Shown: positions 17,862 through 27,191 of the stretch, one piece after another | Layout: each line of letters starts with the position of its first letter | How positions within the stretch are numbered: the stretch's first letter is position 1 | Source of the DNA: JAGNDO01 sp963704975 | GTDB lineage: Bacteria > Chloroflexota > Anaerolineae > Caldilineales > Caldilineaceae | Length of the DNA stretch: 64,000 bases | Assembly: GCA_963704975.1 (NCBI GenBank) | Contig: CAVPIK010000016.1 | Location: forward strand, 1-64,000 | Direction of reading: 5' to 3' | Translations under genes and position numbers: made by a program | The notes under the pieces: model-generated | Told to the model about the DNA's origin: nothing | Databases searched by the model: none | What the model saw: only the letters and a program-made list of their open reading frames with translations

Positions 17862-19212
17862 ATGCCTTTTTCCCAAACCGTCACCCAACGCCGCATCTTC
17901 TGGTTCTGGCTGCCCCTGGCCGCCATGTGGATCATGATGGCCATCGAGCAGCCCGTGGTCTCCGGCGTCATGGCCCGGCTGCCCCAACCGGCGTTGAACC
18001 TGGCCGCCTTTGGCGTCACCTTTGCCCTGGCCTTGTTGGTGGAAGGGCCGGTGGTCATGCTCCTCACCGCGGGCACGGCCCTGCCCAAGGATCGCCAATC
18101 CTATCGGCGGCTGATGCACTTCACCCATCTCATGGCCGGGGGCTTGACCGCCCTGCACCTGCTCATCGCCCTCACCCCCCTCTATGGCCTGCTGGTGGGC
18201 AAGCTGATCGGCGCACCCACCGAGGTGATCGAACTGAGCCGAGAGGGCTTTCTGCTCATGACCCCGTGGACCGCGGCCATTGCCTATCGGCGGCTGTGGC
18301 AGGGGGTGCTGATCCGCTTCAACCGCACCAACGTGGTGCCCCTCACCATCGCCGCCCGGCTGATCACCACCACCATCGTGCTGGGCATCGGGCTGGTCTG
18401 GGCCCGCTTTCCCGGCGTCTATGTGGCCTCCGTCGCCCTCAGCCTGGGGGTGACCGTGGCGGCCATCGTCTCGTATGCCTTCGCCCGCCCCACCATCCAG
18501 GCCCACCTGACCACGGACGCCGGGGGCGAAACCCTGCTCACCTGGCCGGATCTGCTCACTTTCTACGTCCCCCTGGCCCTGACCTCCCTGATCGTCCTGG
18601 CCAACCAGCCCCTCTTCTCCACCGCCCTGGCCCGGGCCGCCGACCCCCTGCTCTCCCTGGCCGTCTGGCCCGTGGTGATGAGTTTGATCTTTCTGGGCCG
18701 CTCCATCTCCCTCTCGTTTCAAGAGGTGGCCGTGGCCCTGCTGACGGATCGGGCCAGCTATGGCCAACTGCGCCGCTTTGCCCAGGTGGTGGCCGGTGTG
18801 TTGGCCCTGATCTTCGTGGGCGTCACCTGGACGCCCCTGGCCCGCATCTGGTTTGCCTCCGTGGCCGGTCTGCCGCCCGAACTGGTCAGCTTTGCCCTGC
18901 TGCCCGCCGCCATCACCGCCCTGGCCCCGGCCATCGCCACGTTGATCTCCTGGCAACGGGGCGTCCTGGTCCACACCAAGCAGACCCAATACGTCTCCCG
19001 CTCGGTGATGATCAGCCTGACCGTGCTGGTGACCATGTTGGCCGCTGGGCATCGGGCTGACCGACCTGCCCGGCGCGGTGGTGGCTGCCGTGGCCTTGTC
19101 CGTCTCTCTTTTGGCTGAATGGGGGTACGTATCGTGGCGAGGCCGTATCGCCGCCCAGGAGGCGGGGCTGGTTGACCTCCTGGTGGCCAAGGGCGCGCCC
19201 CAGTCCATTTGA
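17862..19212 (+). CDS. MATE-like multi-pass membrane transporter (frameshifted near the C-terminus)
   Basis: About 450 residues with roughly 12 hydrophobic segments, starting at the ATG at 17862 (MPFSQTVTQRRIFWFWLPL). Early features such as the paired Pro-containing helices (WIMMAIEQPVVSGVMARL) and the two-halves layout resemble MATE/MOP-superfamily exporters or the related flippase-like proteins of Chloroflexota. The frame breaks near 19045; the corrected end reads GIGLTDLPGAVVAAVALSVS to LLVAKGAPQSI with the stop at 19210-19212. Substrate unknown; it might export metabolites or flip a lipid-linked sugar. Confidence 0.6.
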
Positions 19213-19234
19213 AATCTTTGTCGCACTTATCGCA

Positions 19235-19291
19235 GAGAACGCAGAGGGGCGCAGAGGAGACAGAAGAATCCTCTGCGCCCTCTGCGTTCTC
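19235..19291. terminator. GC-rich inverted repeat between convergent genes
   Basis: The arms GAGAACGCAGAGGGGCGCAG (continuing AGGA) and TCCTCTGCGCCCTCTGCG (continuing TTCTC) pair with one extra G. It lies between the MATE-like gene (plus) and the GH-A-like gene (minus), so it may end both transcripts. It belongs to the CGCAGAG-word type of intergenic palindrome. Confidence 0.6.
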
Positions 19292-19325
19292 CGCGTCCTC
19301 TGCGGTTAAGTTTATCGCCTTCCCT

Positions 19326-20653
19326 TCAGACGATCTGCTCGCCCGGCTTGGGCCCTTTCTGCACCGGTGGAAGCCCTCGACTGCCCGGTGCGGAACTGTC
19401 CACCACGAACTTGACATTGCCCCAATCGCCCACAGGCACATAATAGACCCGCACCTCCCCCGTGCCCAGATGCTCGGAGCGCTGGGCGATGTACTTTTTG
19501 CCCCCATTTTCCAGCTCAAACTCGCCGGAGTTGGGCACGAAATTGGCGGCAAAGATCACCTTTTGCAGCGCCGCGTTGGGGTTGAACTGGATCACCTGCT
19601 TCTCCGCCGCGGTCTGTTTCAGCGCACTCTCCAAATTGGGCGCAGGCGGGTTGATCACCGGCACGGAGGATCGCGGGACCGGCGCTGGGGTGGGGACGCC
19701 GCCCACGGTGGGGTCGGCGTCTGCCGGGGGCGGACGCACCGGCGGGGATGTAGGCCGCTTGGCCGCTGCTCTTGGAACGCCACCAGCCGGTTCATGATGC
19801 CGCCCAGATGCTCGAAGCTGTGCCACGGGGAGACCGCGCCCACCACAAAGAGCAGCGCGCCCATCACATAGGGATCCCGCATCAATTCGTAGTTGTACCA
19901 CATCAACGAGTCCCAATAGCGCTGTTCGGGGATGGGATGGCTCTCGTGCCACGGCCCCACATCCTCGCCGCCGGAGACCCCCTGGGTCATGCCCATTTCG
20001 GTCATGATCACCTTGTGCTTGTCGCCATAGACCTTGCGCACCTCCCGCATCACCCGGCGATAGCGCAGGGTGAGCCACATGCCCCCCTCGTCCTTCTCCT
20101 TGATGTTCTGCCAGTGCACCCGCCACATATCCGGCCAATCGTACTCATGAAAGCCCAGATAGGTGTAGCTTTCCATGGTGCCGGGGAAGTAGTTGAGGAA
20201 ATCTTCGGCCAACAGGTTGCCCGTGGCAAAGTTCATGGCGATGGGTTCCAGCCCGCTGCCCCCGGCCCGCAGCCGCTGGGCAAAGGCCACCTGGAAGTCG
20301 TCGTACTTCTTCTTCACGTCCGCCCCCACGCTCTGGGGGAAGGTCTCGTTGTAGGTCTCCCAGGCGTCAACCAGGGGCTTGCCCTTGTAGATCGTGCGGC
20401 TGGCCTCTGTGCCCAAGCAGCGGTCCGCATAGCGGATGCCATCGCCCTTGGGATCCTTCACAAACGCGCTCTGCTCATTGTTGGTGACATAAAAACGCCC
20501 GATCAACAGGGCATTGGGCACCGTATCCCGCAACTGGCGCAGAAAGCCCACGTTGGAATCCATCACCTTGATGATCTTGGGCTGCAATCGTCGGGCCGCA
20601 TCCAGAATATCATCCCCCGTGCGGTTGCAGTGAAAGCCGTATTTGTGGTTCAT
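19326..20653 (-). CDS. Clan GH-A-like TIM-barrel protein with C-terminal extension (frameshifted)
   Basis: About 442 residues. The N-terminal ~310 residues look like a TIM barrel of the GH-A type: WETYNETFP gives a candidate acid/base Glu after Asn, and HKVIMTEMGMTQG a candidate nucleophile Glu at the end of a beta-strand. The frame breaks near 19790. The C-terminal part has a Pro-rich linker (PPVRPPPADADPTVGG) and a ~110-residue domain ending VVDSSAPGSRGLPPVQKGPK. No signal peptide. It lies 116 bp downstream of a longer protein of similar N-terminal type, suggesting duplication and a shared role. The exact GH family cannot be assigned. Confidence 0.55.
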
Positions 20654-20768
20654 GTAGTCTCCTTTTTGTGCGAGGGGCGGGGAAGTGAGAGGGGTGAAGG
20701 GGCGAAGGGGTGAAGGGAGCGAGAATATCATCCTGCTCACCCTTTCACCCCTTCACCCGCTCATACAA

Positions 20769-23690
20769 CTACGGTCGCGAACGGCCCAGCACTTCCGGGG
20801 CCATGGGCACGGGTTCCTCCACGAGTGCCCGGCTTTGGGGCAGATCGCTCAAGTCCATGAAGGGGCGAGGATCCGTGAAGCCACCCCAGCCATCCGTGCG
20901 GCGGTATGGGCTGATGCGGATGCCGAAGTGCAGATGCGGCCCGCTCCCCGCGCCTGTGTTGCCGGATTCACCGATAATCGTGCCCCGTTCCAGGCTCTGG
21001 CCCACGCTGACGGTGACCCGGTTCATGTGGGCATAGAGGCTCTCGCCCCAACGATGGCGAATCAGTACATGGTTGCCAAAACCATTCGGCTCAAAGTCTA
21101 CTTTCAGCACTTCCCCGCTGTCCGCGGCCACCAAGCGGGTGCCGGTGGGGGTGGCAAAATCTAACCCGTTGTGGCCCCGCAGGGCCACTTGGTCATAGGT
21201 GAACCTGGCATAAAACTGAGGATTGCTGCCCCAGCCCTGGCTCATGGCAAAGGCACCCACAAAGGGCGTGCCCACCTTGAGGATGCGGCTGAACTGGGAG
21301 GGGGCCATCAGCCGCACCCCGCTGGGGGCCGCTTCGGCCAGCCAGCCTTCCACCCGGCTGGCACCCGGCACCGAGCCGCTTACCTTCCACCAGACCAGCC
21401 CATCGGCATCCCGAGGCCCTTCCTTCACCACCAAGGCCGCCTGGTCGGGCAGTTGAGAGACCACGTCGCTGGCCGGTTTGCCCACATAGCCCGGACTGTT
21501 ACGCAGGTTGACAATGTCCCCGCTGATATTGACCACCATGTCCGCCACGCTGTACGTGCGGATCTGGGCCGTGGAGGGAACCGAGGTAGCGACCGGCGCA
21601 GCCGCCGTCGGTGCCCCCGCCGACAAAATGGTGACGCCGTTGGGGTCCGCCTCGGCCACCCAGCCCTCCACCGTGGCCCGGTTGGAGCCGGTACTGCGGA
21701 TCTGCCACCAGGTCAAGTTGTCCGCCAGGGCCGGTCCGCCCAGCACCGTGGCCGCCGTGTTGATCAGAATGTCGATCACCACATCGTCCGGGTTCTTGTT
21801 GACGTATCCAGCACTCTTGCGCATGTTGGCGAAGTTGGAAACTGTGATCTGTTGTCCTTTGTTAAATTTGCCCTGGATCGCCGGTTGAGCCGCTGGGGGC
21901 GTCGAGACCGGGGCAGGCCGAGGGGGCGTTGCCGTGGGCGCACTGACCGCGGCCTGGGGCGTCGTCCCGCTGGACAGGAAGAGGGGGCTGCCCGTCGTGT
22001 CCGCCGCCGCCATCCAGCCGGTGACTTTGCCGCCGTCGGCCAAAATCAAGCTCACCCGGAACCAGAGCAAGCCATCGGCCTGTTGTGGACCGGCCAAGAT
22101 CACGCCCTGGGTGTTCATCGGGACCTCGGCCACCAGATCCATGCTCGGTTTGCCCACATATCCGGCAGACTGGCGCAGGTTGACGATGTTGGCTGTAGAG
22201 ACGTGCATGCCGGGTCTGACATCGCTTGGGTTCACGGATTTTCCTCCTGAGACTGCGACGGTTGGGGCGGTCGGGGCGGCCGGTTGGGATGGCGTACTGG
22301 GGGCGACTGTCCCACTGGCCGCGGCCAGGAGCAGGTTGCCTTCTCCGTCCGCTTGGGCGGCCCAGCCGGTGACCGGGCGTCCGCTGGCATCTTGGGTGCG
22401 CACCTGCCACCAGACCAAACCATCCGCCTGCTGGGGACCGGCCAACACTGTGCCCGCCGCCCCCTCCGGGATTTCGCCGATCTTGTCAGAGGGGGGCTTG
22501 CCCATGTAGCCCGCAGACTTGCGCAGGTTGACGATGGTGGCCATGCTCACCTGTCCGCCCGTGCGTAGATCCGCCAGGACTGCGACCGGGGCTGCGGCCG
22601 GCGCGGCCACGGCATTGGGGTTCCAGCGATATTGATGTTTGACCGCCTCGCGGAAGTCTTCGTGAACCCCGGCCTTGCCGTCGATCTCCCAGCGATCCCC
22701 AGCCACATTGGGCCATCGATAGAGAATCAACGCCCGAATCTGCTGGTTGCCCGCCTGTTTGTTCCAGAAATCGATCTCCCCATAGGCCCGCTGCACCCAG
22801 GTGGTGTTGCGATTGTCCCAAGCCACATCCTGGTCCGCCTCGGTGATATAGCAGGCCAGATGGCGCATGTTTTGGGGCACGGCCTTCATGAAATCTTGAT
22901 AGGTGCGGAAGTTGTAGTGGCGATTCTGGAAGGGCGGGCTCATCTTCACATCGTCGAAGATCTGGTTGGGGTCCGCGGCGTGGGTGTAGGTGTGGAGGGT
23001 GATGCCGTCGCAGTTGTCCGGCCCCAGGGCCTTGAGGATGTCGGCGAAATATTGCACCCAATCCCCGTTGTCGTTGCCCGGATAGGTGGTCTGGTTGTTC
23101 CACGGCGCCACAGAGCCGATCAACACCAGATCATCCCCATGCCCCGGCTGGGCCTTGATGGCGTCCCGACACATCTTGTAGCAACGGGCATACATCTCCG
23201 GGGTGATCACCTCGCCCGCTTCCGTGGAGCGAGATTGGGGCAGGTCCGGGTGCAGGGCGTTGAAGCGGTCCGGCAGCCCGCGCAGGACGTTGTGTTCGTC
23301 CTCGGCGGTCAAGCCCCGGGTGGCGGGCAGGATGCCCCGGGTGTTGGCACCGGGCCGCTCCACCCAATAGTTCATCTCGTTGCCGATGATCCAGATCTTG
23401 CAGCCAGGGGTGGCGGCCACAAAGTTGCCGCAGCGCTTGGCAAAATCCCCATATTGGCTGCTGTGGGGAATGGTGCCAGCCGGCTGGTAGCCATTGTTGA
23501 GCCGGGACATGATCCCATAGCCCTGGTTGCTCCACGGGGTATAATCGCCCCCGGCCCGGTTGTTGGGGTCACTGCCGATGGCGTCGGTGAAAAGGATCCA
23601 CCCTTTCACCCCCAGATCGGCCATGTGGTGTTCACCGCCGTGCTCGTGAAACCCATACAAAAATTCAGACTCAAAGGATTGGCGTGCCAT
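20769..23690 (-). CDS. Multidomain protein: GH-A-like barrel, four SH3-like units, M23 peptidase
   Basis: About 973 residues, intact. I choose the ATG at 23690 (MARQSFESEFLYGFHEHGG) because GGAGACACT precedes it. Residues 1-360 resemble a GH-A barrel, with acid/base in IWIIGNEMNYW and a candidate nucleophile in CYITEADQD. Four SH3-like repeats follow, each with a NLRxSxGYxGKP-like start (VNLRKSAGYMGKPPSDKIG; NLRQSAGYVGKPSMDLV; NMRKSAGYVNKNPDDVV; NLRNSPGYVGKPASDVV) and separated by Ala/Pro/Thr linkers. The C-terminus is a peptidase M23 domain with GHNGLDFATP and HLHFG zinc ligands. The domains suggest binding and cutting of peptidoglycan or other glycopeptide. No signal peptide or TM segment is visible, which is odd for a wall hydrolase. 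Confidence 0.8.
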   Translation of the reverse strand: MARQSFESEFLYGFHEHGGEHHMADLGVKGWILFTDAIGSDPNNRAGGDYTPWSNQGYGIMSRLNNGYQPAGTIPHSSQYGDFAKRCGNFVAATPGCKIWIIGNEMNYWVERPGANTRGILPATRGLTAEDEHNVLRGLPDRFNALHPDLPQSRSTEAGEVITPEMYARCYKMCRDAIKAQPGHGDDLVLIGSVAPWNNQTTYPGNDNGDWVQYFADILKALGPDNCDGITLHTYTHAADPNQIFDDVKMSPPFQNRHYNFRTYQDFMKAVPQNMRHLACYITEADQDVAWDNRNTTWVQRAYGEIDFWNKQAGNQQIRALILYRWPNVAGDRWEIDGKAGVHEDFREAVKHQYRWNPNAVAAPAAAPVAVLADLRTGGQVSMATIVNLRKSAGYMGKPPSDKIGEIPEGAAGTVLAGPQQADGLVWWQVRTQDASGRPVTGWAAQADGEGNLLLAAASGTVAPSTPSQPAAPTAPTVAVSGGKSVNPSDVRPGMHVSTANIVNLRQSAGYVGKPSMDLVAEVPMNTQGVILAGPQQADGLLWFRVSLILADGGKVTGWMAAADTTGSPLFLSSGTTPQAAVSAPTATPPRPAPVSTPPAAQPAIQGKFNKGQQITVSNFANMRKSAGYVNKNPDDVVIDILINTAATVLGGPALADNLTWWQIRSTGSNRATVEGWVAEADPNGVTILSAGAPTAAAPVATSVPSTAQIRTYSVADMVVNISGDIVNLRNSPGYVGKPASDVVSQLPDQAALVVKEGPRDADGLVWWKVSGSVPGASRVEGWLAEAAPSGVRLMAPSQFSRILKVGTPFVGAFAMSQGWGSNPQFYARFTYDQVALRGHNGLDFATPTGTRLVAADSGEVLKVDFEPNGFGNHVLIRHRWGESLYAHMNRVTVSVGQSLERGTIIGESGNTGAGSGPHLHFGIRISPYRRTDGWGGFTDPRPFMDLSDLPQSRALVEEPVPMAPEVLGRSRP

Positions 23691-23906
23691 AGTGTCTCCT
23701 TCCAAAGGGGAACGATAAAGTCGGCGAAAAATTCAAATTGGACGGAAGTTCGGAAAACAGACTCGACCGGGGTGAGACACCATAAGAGGTGCTGGCTTGG
23801 ACGTGGTCTGTGGGGTACCTGCGCAGAGCTATCTGGCAGGATGTCCTATTATAACTGGAATCTCTGCGGACGTAAAGTAGGTTTTTTGCGCCACGGCTCA
23901 TCGGTC

Positions 23907-24279
23907 CTAAACGTGCTGATCCACCAAGACTGGGTTGCCGTCGGGGTCGAGGACGATAAAGCTGGCCGGGCCGGTTGAGCTTTCATCGGCCTCGGCTTCC
24001 AGCGTAATGCCCTGGGCCTTGAGCTGTTGCTGAAGCTGGCGCACGTCGGTGAACTTGGCCAGGGGCTGGGCGTTGCCGTCCCAGCCGGGGTTGAAGGTGA
24101 GGATGTTCCGCTCGAACATGCCCTGGAAGAGACCGATCACCGCGTCCCCGTTCTTCAGGATCAGCCAATTCTGGGTCACATCCCCGCCAAAGGACGTGAA
24201 GCCCAAGGCTTCGTAGAAGTGTTGGGATGCCTGCGATGTCTTTGACCGCCAAACTGATGGAAAATGCACCAAGTTTCAT
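23907..24279 (-). CDS. VOC-family protein (glyoxalase/bleomycin-resistance-like), frameshifted
   Basis: About 124 residues, one VOC module: MKLGAFSISLAVKDIAASQHFYEALGF across a break near 24230, then LKNGDAVIGLFQGMF and a final ASFIVLDPDGNPVLVDQH. The family includes metal-dependent dioxygenases, isomerases and resistance proteins, and this member is not assignable. Last gene of a four-gene operon; its ATG overlaps the stop of the DinB-like gene. Confidence 0.8.
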
Positions 24280-24819
24280 CGTGGTTCCTTTCTGGTTGAA
24301 TCGTTTTTGAATGTAACTGCCAACCCCACCCCAGCCCTTCCCAGGAAGAGGTGGAGGTGGGCCGCGTGTTCCACCACATGGCGCATGGTGTAGAGCAGCA
24401 ACTCCCCAAAGGGCACGTCGCCCCAGGGGAAGCGGCAGATGCGCTGGGCCTGCTCGGTGGAAAGGGTGCTGATGGTGTCGTGGCAGCGCTGGCGGCAGAG
24501 TTTCCAGATAGCCGAGCAGTTCTTGGCGGCTGTAGACCCGGGGCAGCGCTTCGTCGTCGTGCCATCTCCACCAGATCAAAGGGCGCAGGCGGGGCACAAA
24601 GCCCTCCTCCGCCCCGGTGAGATAGAGGTCCAGCCAGAAGAGGGTGTGGTAGCACAGATACCAGTACGCCGAAAAGCCTTCCGCCACCCACTGCTCCGGC
24701 TCGTCCGCCCACAAGCGCGCTTCCCACAGGTCGTCCGGGCAGGCGCGCAGGGCATCGCCAAACGAGTCGATGGCCGTGGCAAATTGTCGCCACAACATGT
24801 CATTGTCGATGATGCTCAT
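24276..24819 (-). CDS. DinB-like domain protein (frameshifted)
   Basis: About 181 residues. The start MSIIDNDMLWRQFATAIDSF, the conserved YWYLCYHTLFWLDLYL (helical bundle with metal-ligand His) and the later CRFPWGDVPFGELLLYTMRH-like segment (in shifted frames) are typical of DinB/YfiT-type four-helix bundles. These often act as metal-dependent thiol transferases or are of unknown role. The frame breaks near 24500 and again near 24330; the corrected end TFKNDSTRKEPR stops at 24276. It overlaps both neighbours by ATGA. Confidence 0.7.
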
Positions 24820-25128
24820 CGCCCTGCCTCCGATACCTTCGCCAACCGAATTTCGAGCTGAACCGTCACGCTGTCCCCTTCGGCAAGGGCTTCGGCTTTG
24901 CGGACACTGGCTTTAATAGGCACCCAGATAGCGGTCCTCTTTGGGAAAGAGGGAGGTCTGCCACGAGGTGTCGCCAATCCGCACATGGACCGGGATGACG
25001 CCCCAGCCATAGGTCACCAGTTTGGAGATCCCGTTGATCTCCCGGCTCTGCTGCGCCGGGACGGGGACGAAGAACCAGGGGGACGGGCCGCGCCAGAAGA
25101 TGATTTTTTCGGTGAACGCCATGTTCAT
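24816..25128 (-). CDS. DUF1905-domain protein (frameshifted)
   Basis: About 104 residues. TEKIIFWRGPSPWFFVPVP, GWGVIPVHVRIGDTSWQTSL and LFPKEDRYL followed, after a break near 24910, by IKASVRKAEALAEGDSVTV are the standard DUF1905 pattern, a small beta-barrel of unknown function. The ATG at 25128 overlaps the upstream VOC stop, and the stop overlaps the DinB-like start, so translation is coupled on both sides. Confidence 0.8.
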
Positions 25129-25493
25129 TGGGCGATCTCTTCCCCAAAGACGATGCGGTGGCCGTCCGGTGTGACGATGGCGAACTCACGCATCTGCCAC
25201 GGTTTGTCTTCCAATCTGTGCCAGATCTCTACGCCGTGGGTCAGATATTCTTGATACAGACCGGCTGCATCTTGGACATGAAGATAGGCGAACCAGGAAT
25301 GGTCCTGGCACTGGGACATGGGCTTGGCGTCTGGGCAGTGGCCAAGGCGCACTTTGCAGGCCCCACGGCTCAGAAATGACCAGCCTTCCACACTGAAGTC
25401 TTCGGCAAAGCCCAACTTTTCACAGTAGAACTGCCTCGATGCGTCGAGATCCTTAACGGCCAGGACAAACATTGACGCTGTTATTTCTGCCAT
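25125..25493 (-). CDS. VOC-family protein (glyoxalase/bleomycin-resistance-like)
   Basis: 122 residues, intact. FVLAVKDLDASRQFYCEKLG and a C-terminal AIVTPDGHRIVFGEEI are typical of single-module VOC proteins. AAGGAGAAGTAC precedes the ATG at 25493. First gene of the VOC-DUF1905-DinB-VOC operon, directly downstream (in transcription) of an 11-bp-arm inverted repeat and a 22-bp-periodic operator-like array. Function unknown; such gene sets are sometimes linked with small-molecule detoxification. Confidence 0.85.
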   Translation of the reverse strand: MAEITASMFVLAVKDLDASRQFYCEKLGFAEDFSVEGWSFLSRGACKVRLGHCPDAKPMSQCQDHSWFAYLHVQDAAGLYQEYLTHGVEIWHRLEDKPWQMREFAIVTPDGHRIVFGEEIAQ

Positions 25494-25540
25494 GTACTTC
25501 TCCTTGGGCGGTCAAAGGCCTCTTTGTACTCATTGATCAT

Positions 25541-25575
25541 GGGGTGTCCGGGAATAATGGCGTGCCGGACACCCC
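25541..25575. promoter_or_regulatory. Inverted repeat upstream of the VOC operon
   Basis: GGGGTGTCCGG (25541-25551) and CCGGACACCCC (25565-25575) form perfect 11-bp arms with a 13-nt spacer, 48 bp upstream of the VOC start. It could be an operator or, read the other way, a hairpin. Confidence 0.4.
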
Positions 25576-25710
25576 TGGTTCGGTGTAGCTGTCCAGGGAA
25601 GTGAGCATGGAGTATACCAACTTTGCCATGCTTGTCGTGCCTTCCCTGCCCGTCAAGGGGTCAAGTTCTTATCGTCTGGGTGGGGAAAAGGTCAGCACAT
25701 TTTGTTAAAG

Positions 25711-25788
25711 TGGTTTAGACCACAATTGAATGTGGTTTAGACCACTTTCGATTGTGGTCTAAACCACTTTGCCATGTGATCTAAACCA
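25711..25788. promoter_or_regulatory. Array of four TGGTYTARACCA sites at exact 22-bp spacing
   Basis: Sites TGGTTTAGACCA at 25711 and 25733, TGGTCTAAACCA at 25755 and TGATCTAAACCA at 25777. The first two and last two are in opposite orientations, giving overall dyad symmetry. A 22-bp step puts sites on the same face of the helix. A fifth, single copy (CGGTCTAAACCA) lies at 27065-27076 upstream of the methyltransferase. The remainder of 25494-25831 has no gene. Confidence 0.65.
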
Positions 25789-25831
25789 CTTTGGCATAAC
25801 TTCCCGATCTGTTGACACATAGATCACGAAG

Positions 25832-26212
25832 TTATGCCCGTTTGAACTCGGTCTGGGCGATGACTTGTTTGAAGGGTTTGCCGGGCCGGAAGTGGGGGTG
25901 GATGCTGGTGATCTGCTTGGCGGTGACGGCTTCTGGGGTGGCGGCCCCGTCGCTCTTGATCTTGAGGCGGAAGGAACCGAAGTCGCCAAGCTCCACAATG
26001 GTGCCGTTGGCCAGCTCTCTGGGCACAATCTGCAAAAAGGCCTCCAACACGGCCACCGTGTCCACGGCGCTGACTGTGGACATGGCGGCGATCTCTTTGG
26101 CCAGTTGGCGCAGGCTCATCTTGCCCGAACTGGTGAAGGAGGGGTAATACTTCACCGGTGCGGCTGGGTTGGACGGGTTGCCCCGGGGGATCACGTTGTA
26201 CTTGGCGGTCAT
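25832..26212 (-). CDS. HU-like DNA-binding protein (histone-like, long form)
   Basis: 126 residues, intact. It has the HU/IHF fold pattern, with an extended N-terminus (MTAKYNVIPRGNPSNPAAPV) replacing the usual start, as in the 'HU-related' group known from Bacteroidetes and some other phyla. ELGDFGSFRLKIKSDG corresponds to the beta-arm, and HPHFRPGKPFKQVI to the C-terminal helix. It probably bends or coats DNA. It sits at the edge of the AT-rich island next to the 22-bp operator array. Confidence 0.85.
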   Translation of the reverse strand: MTAKYNVIPRGNPSNPAAPVKYYPSFTSSGKMSLRQLAKEIAAMSTVSAVDTVAVLEAFLQIVPRELANGTIVELGDFGSFRLKIKSDGAATPEAVTAKQITSIHPHFRPGKPFKQVIAQTEFKRA

Positions 26213-26311
26213 GGGTGTCTCCTGTTGGGGGGTGTCAGATCGTGTTGTGTTCCAAAGGTCAAGCAGTTTGGTTTTGCGCTGGGGACGCCATCAGTCGGTT
26301 GAAGTATAGCA

Positions 26312-26342
26312 AAAAAGCCGGATGGGGGCTATCCGGCTTTTT
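26312..26342 (-). terminator. Rho-independent terminator after the methyltransferase
   Basis: The stem AAAAAGCCGGAT / ATCCGGCTTTTT (12 bp) with a 7-nt loop ends in a U-tract on the minus-strand transcript, 30 bp after the methyltransferase stop. A close relative (AAAACGCTGGAT...ATCCGGCGTTTT) lies at 27483-27513. Confidence 0.75.
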
Positions 26343-26371
26343 GTGAAGTTATCGGGTGCTGCACCGAATGC

Positions 26372-27025
26372 TCATAAACGCTGGTTTGGTGACGCAACTC
26401 GTCTATTTCCCGACGCCACAAAGACGCCGCCTCGGTTGAATGTGTTGGTCAGCCGAAAGTCATCGACCTCTCGCTCCAGGTATTGCCAAATCGGTCGATC
26501 CACTTTGCCCTTGCCAATCCACTTGATAAATTCCCCGCGCAAACTGGGTTTGTCCAGGTACCAATCCATGACGACGATCTTGCCACCGGGCTTGAGAATC
26601 CCAAGAAGATTATCGACAACCGTCTGCCATTCTGGAAACCCTGATAGCCCTAGATCGCATAACACCGCATCAACAGCCACGGGTGAGGGTTCATCTACGT
26701 TGTTCTTGACCCAAGCCGGGTCAACATCGAGCACGTTGGCATTGAACAATCGGATGTTTTCCCAGCCATGCCGATGGCATTTGGCCTTAGCCTTTTCAAG
26801 CATACCCGGCGACAGATCGATGCCAATGATGAGTCCACTCTTCTTGAGGTCTTCTTGAAAATAGGCCAGGTTTTGACCGGTGCCACAGGGGACGTTGAGG
26901 ACGGTTTGGTTTGCCTTTAGGCCAAGCTCGTTGACCGCATACCTGCGTGCCTTGTGATAGTAGCTCTTGGGGGACAACAGGTCGTAGACCCTTGAAAATT
27001 TGTCATAGTACTCAATGCCTGGCAT
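26372..27025 (-). CDS. Class I SAM-dependent methyltransferase
   Basis: About 217 residues from the ATG at 27025 (MPGIEYYDKFSRVYDLLSPK). Motif I is VLNVPCGTGQNL, motif II IIGIDLSPGMLEKAKAK, motif III VDAVLCDLGLSGFPEW, and LKPGGKIVVMDWY marks the later strand, as in UbiE/COQ5-type methyltransferases. The substrate is unknown. A TTG 21 bp further upstream is a less likely start. A single copy of the TGGTCTAAACCA-like motif lies 40 bp upstream, so the gene may share a regulator with the VOC operon. Confidence 0.8.
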   Translation of the reverse strand: MPGIEYYDKFSRVYDLLSPKSYYHKARRYAVNELGLKANQTVLNVPCGTGQNLAYFQEDLKKSGLIIGIDLSPGMLEKAKAKCHRHGWENIRLFNANVLDVDPAWVKNNVDEPSPVAVDAVLCDLGLSGFPEWQTVVDNLLGILKPGGKIVVMDWYLDKPSLRGEFIKWIGKGKVDRPIWQYLEREVDDFRLTNTFNRGGVFVASGNRRVASPNQRL

Positions 27026-27064
27026 AGGGTGAAGGTCCCTTTTCAAACGTATGTGTTATCGTCA

Positions 27065-27076
27065 CGGTCTAAACCA
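27065..27076. promoter_or_regulatory. Single copy of the TGGTYTARACCA motif upstream of the methyltransferase
   Basis: CGGTCTAAACCA followed by CTTT, as in the array at 25711-25788 (one mismatch). Its position just upstream of the methyltransferase start suggests an operator. Confidence 0.5.
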
Positions 27077-27191
27077 CTTTGAGTTTTTCTCAGTTGGTTT
27101 TATGTTACCAATGCGTCATCGTTTCCATCATCGTTACCCTGCTTGACTTTGCTGAAATCGTATTCTGGTTTCATATGGGTTTCGGGAGGGT

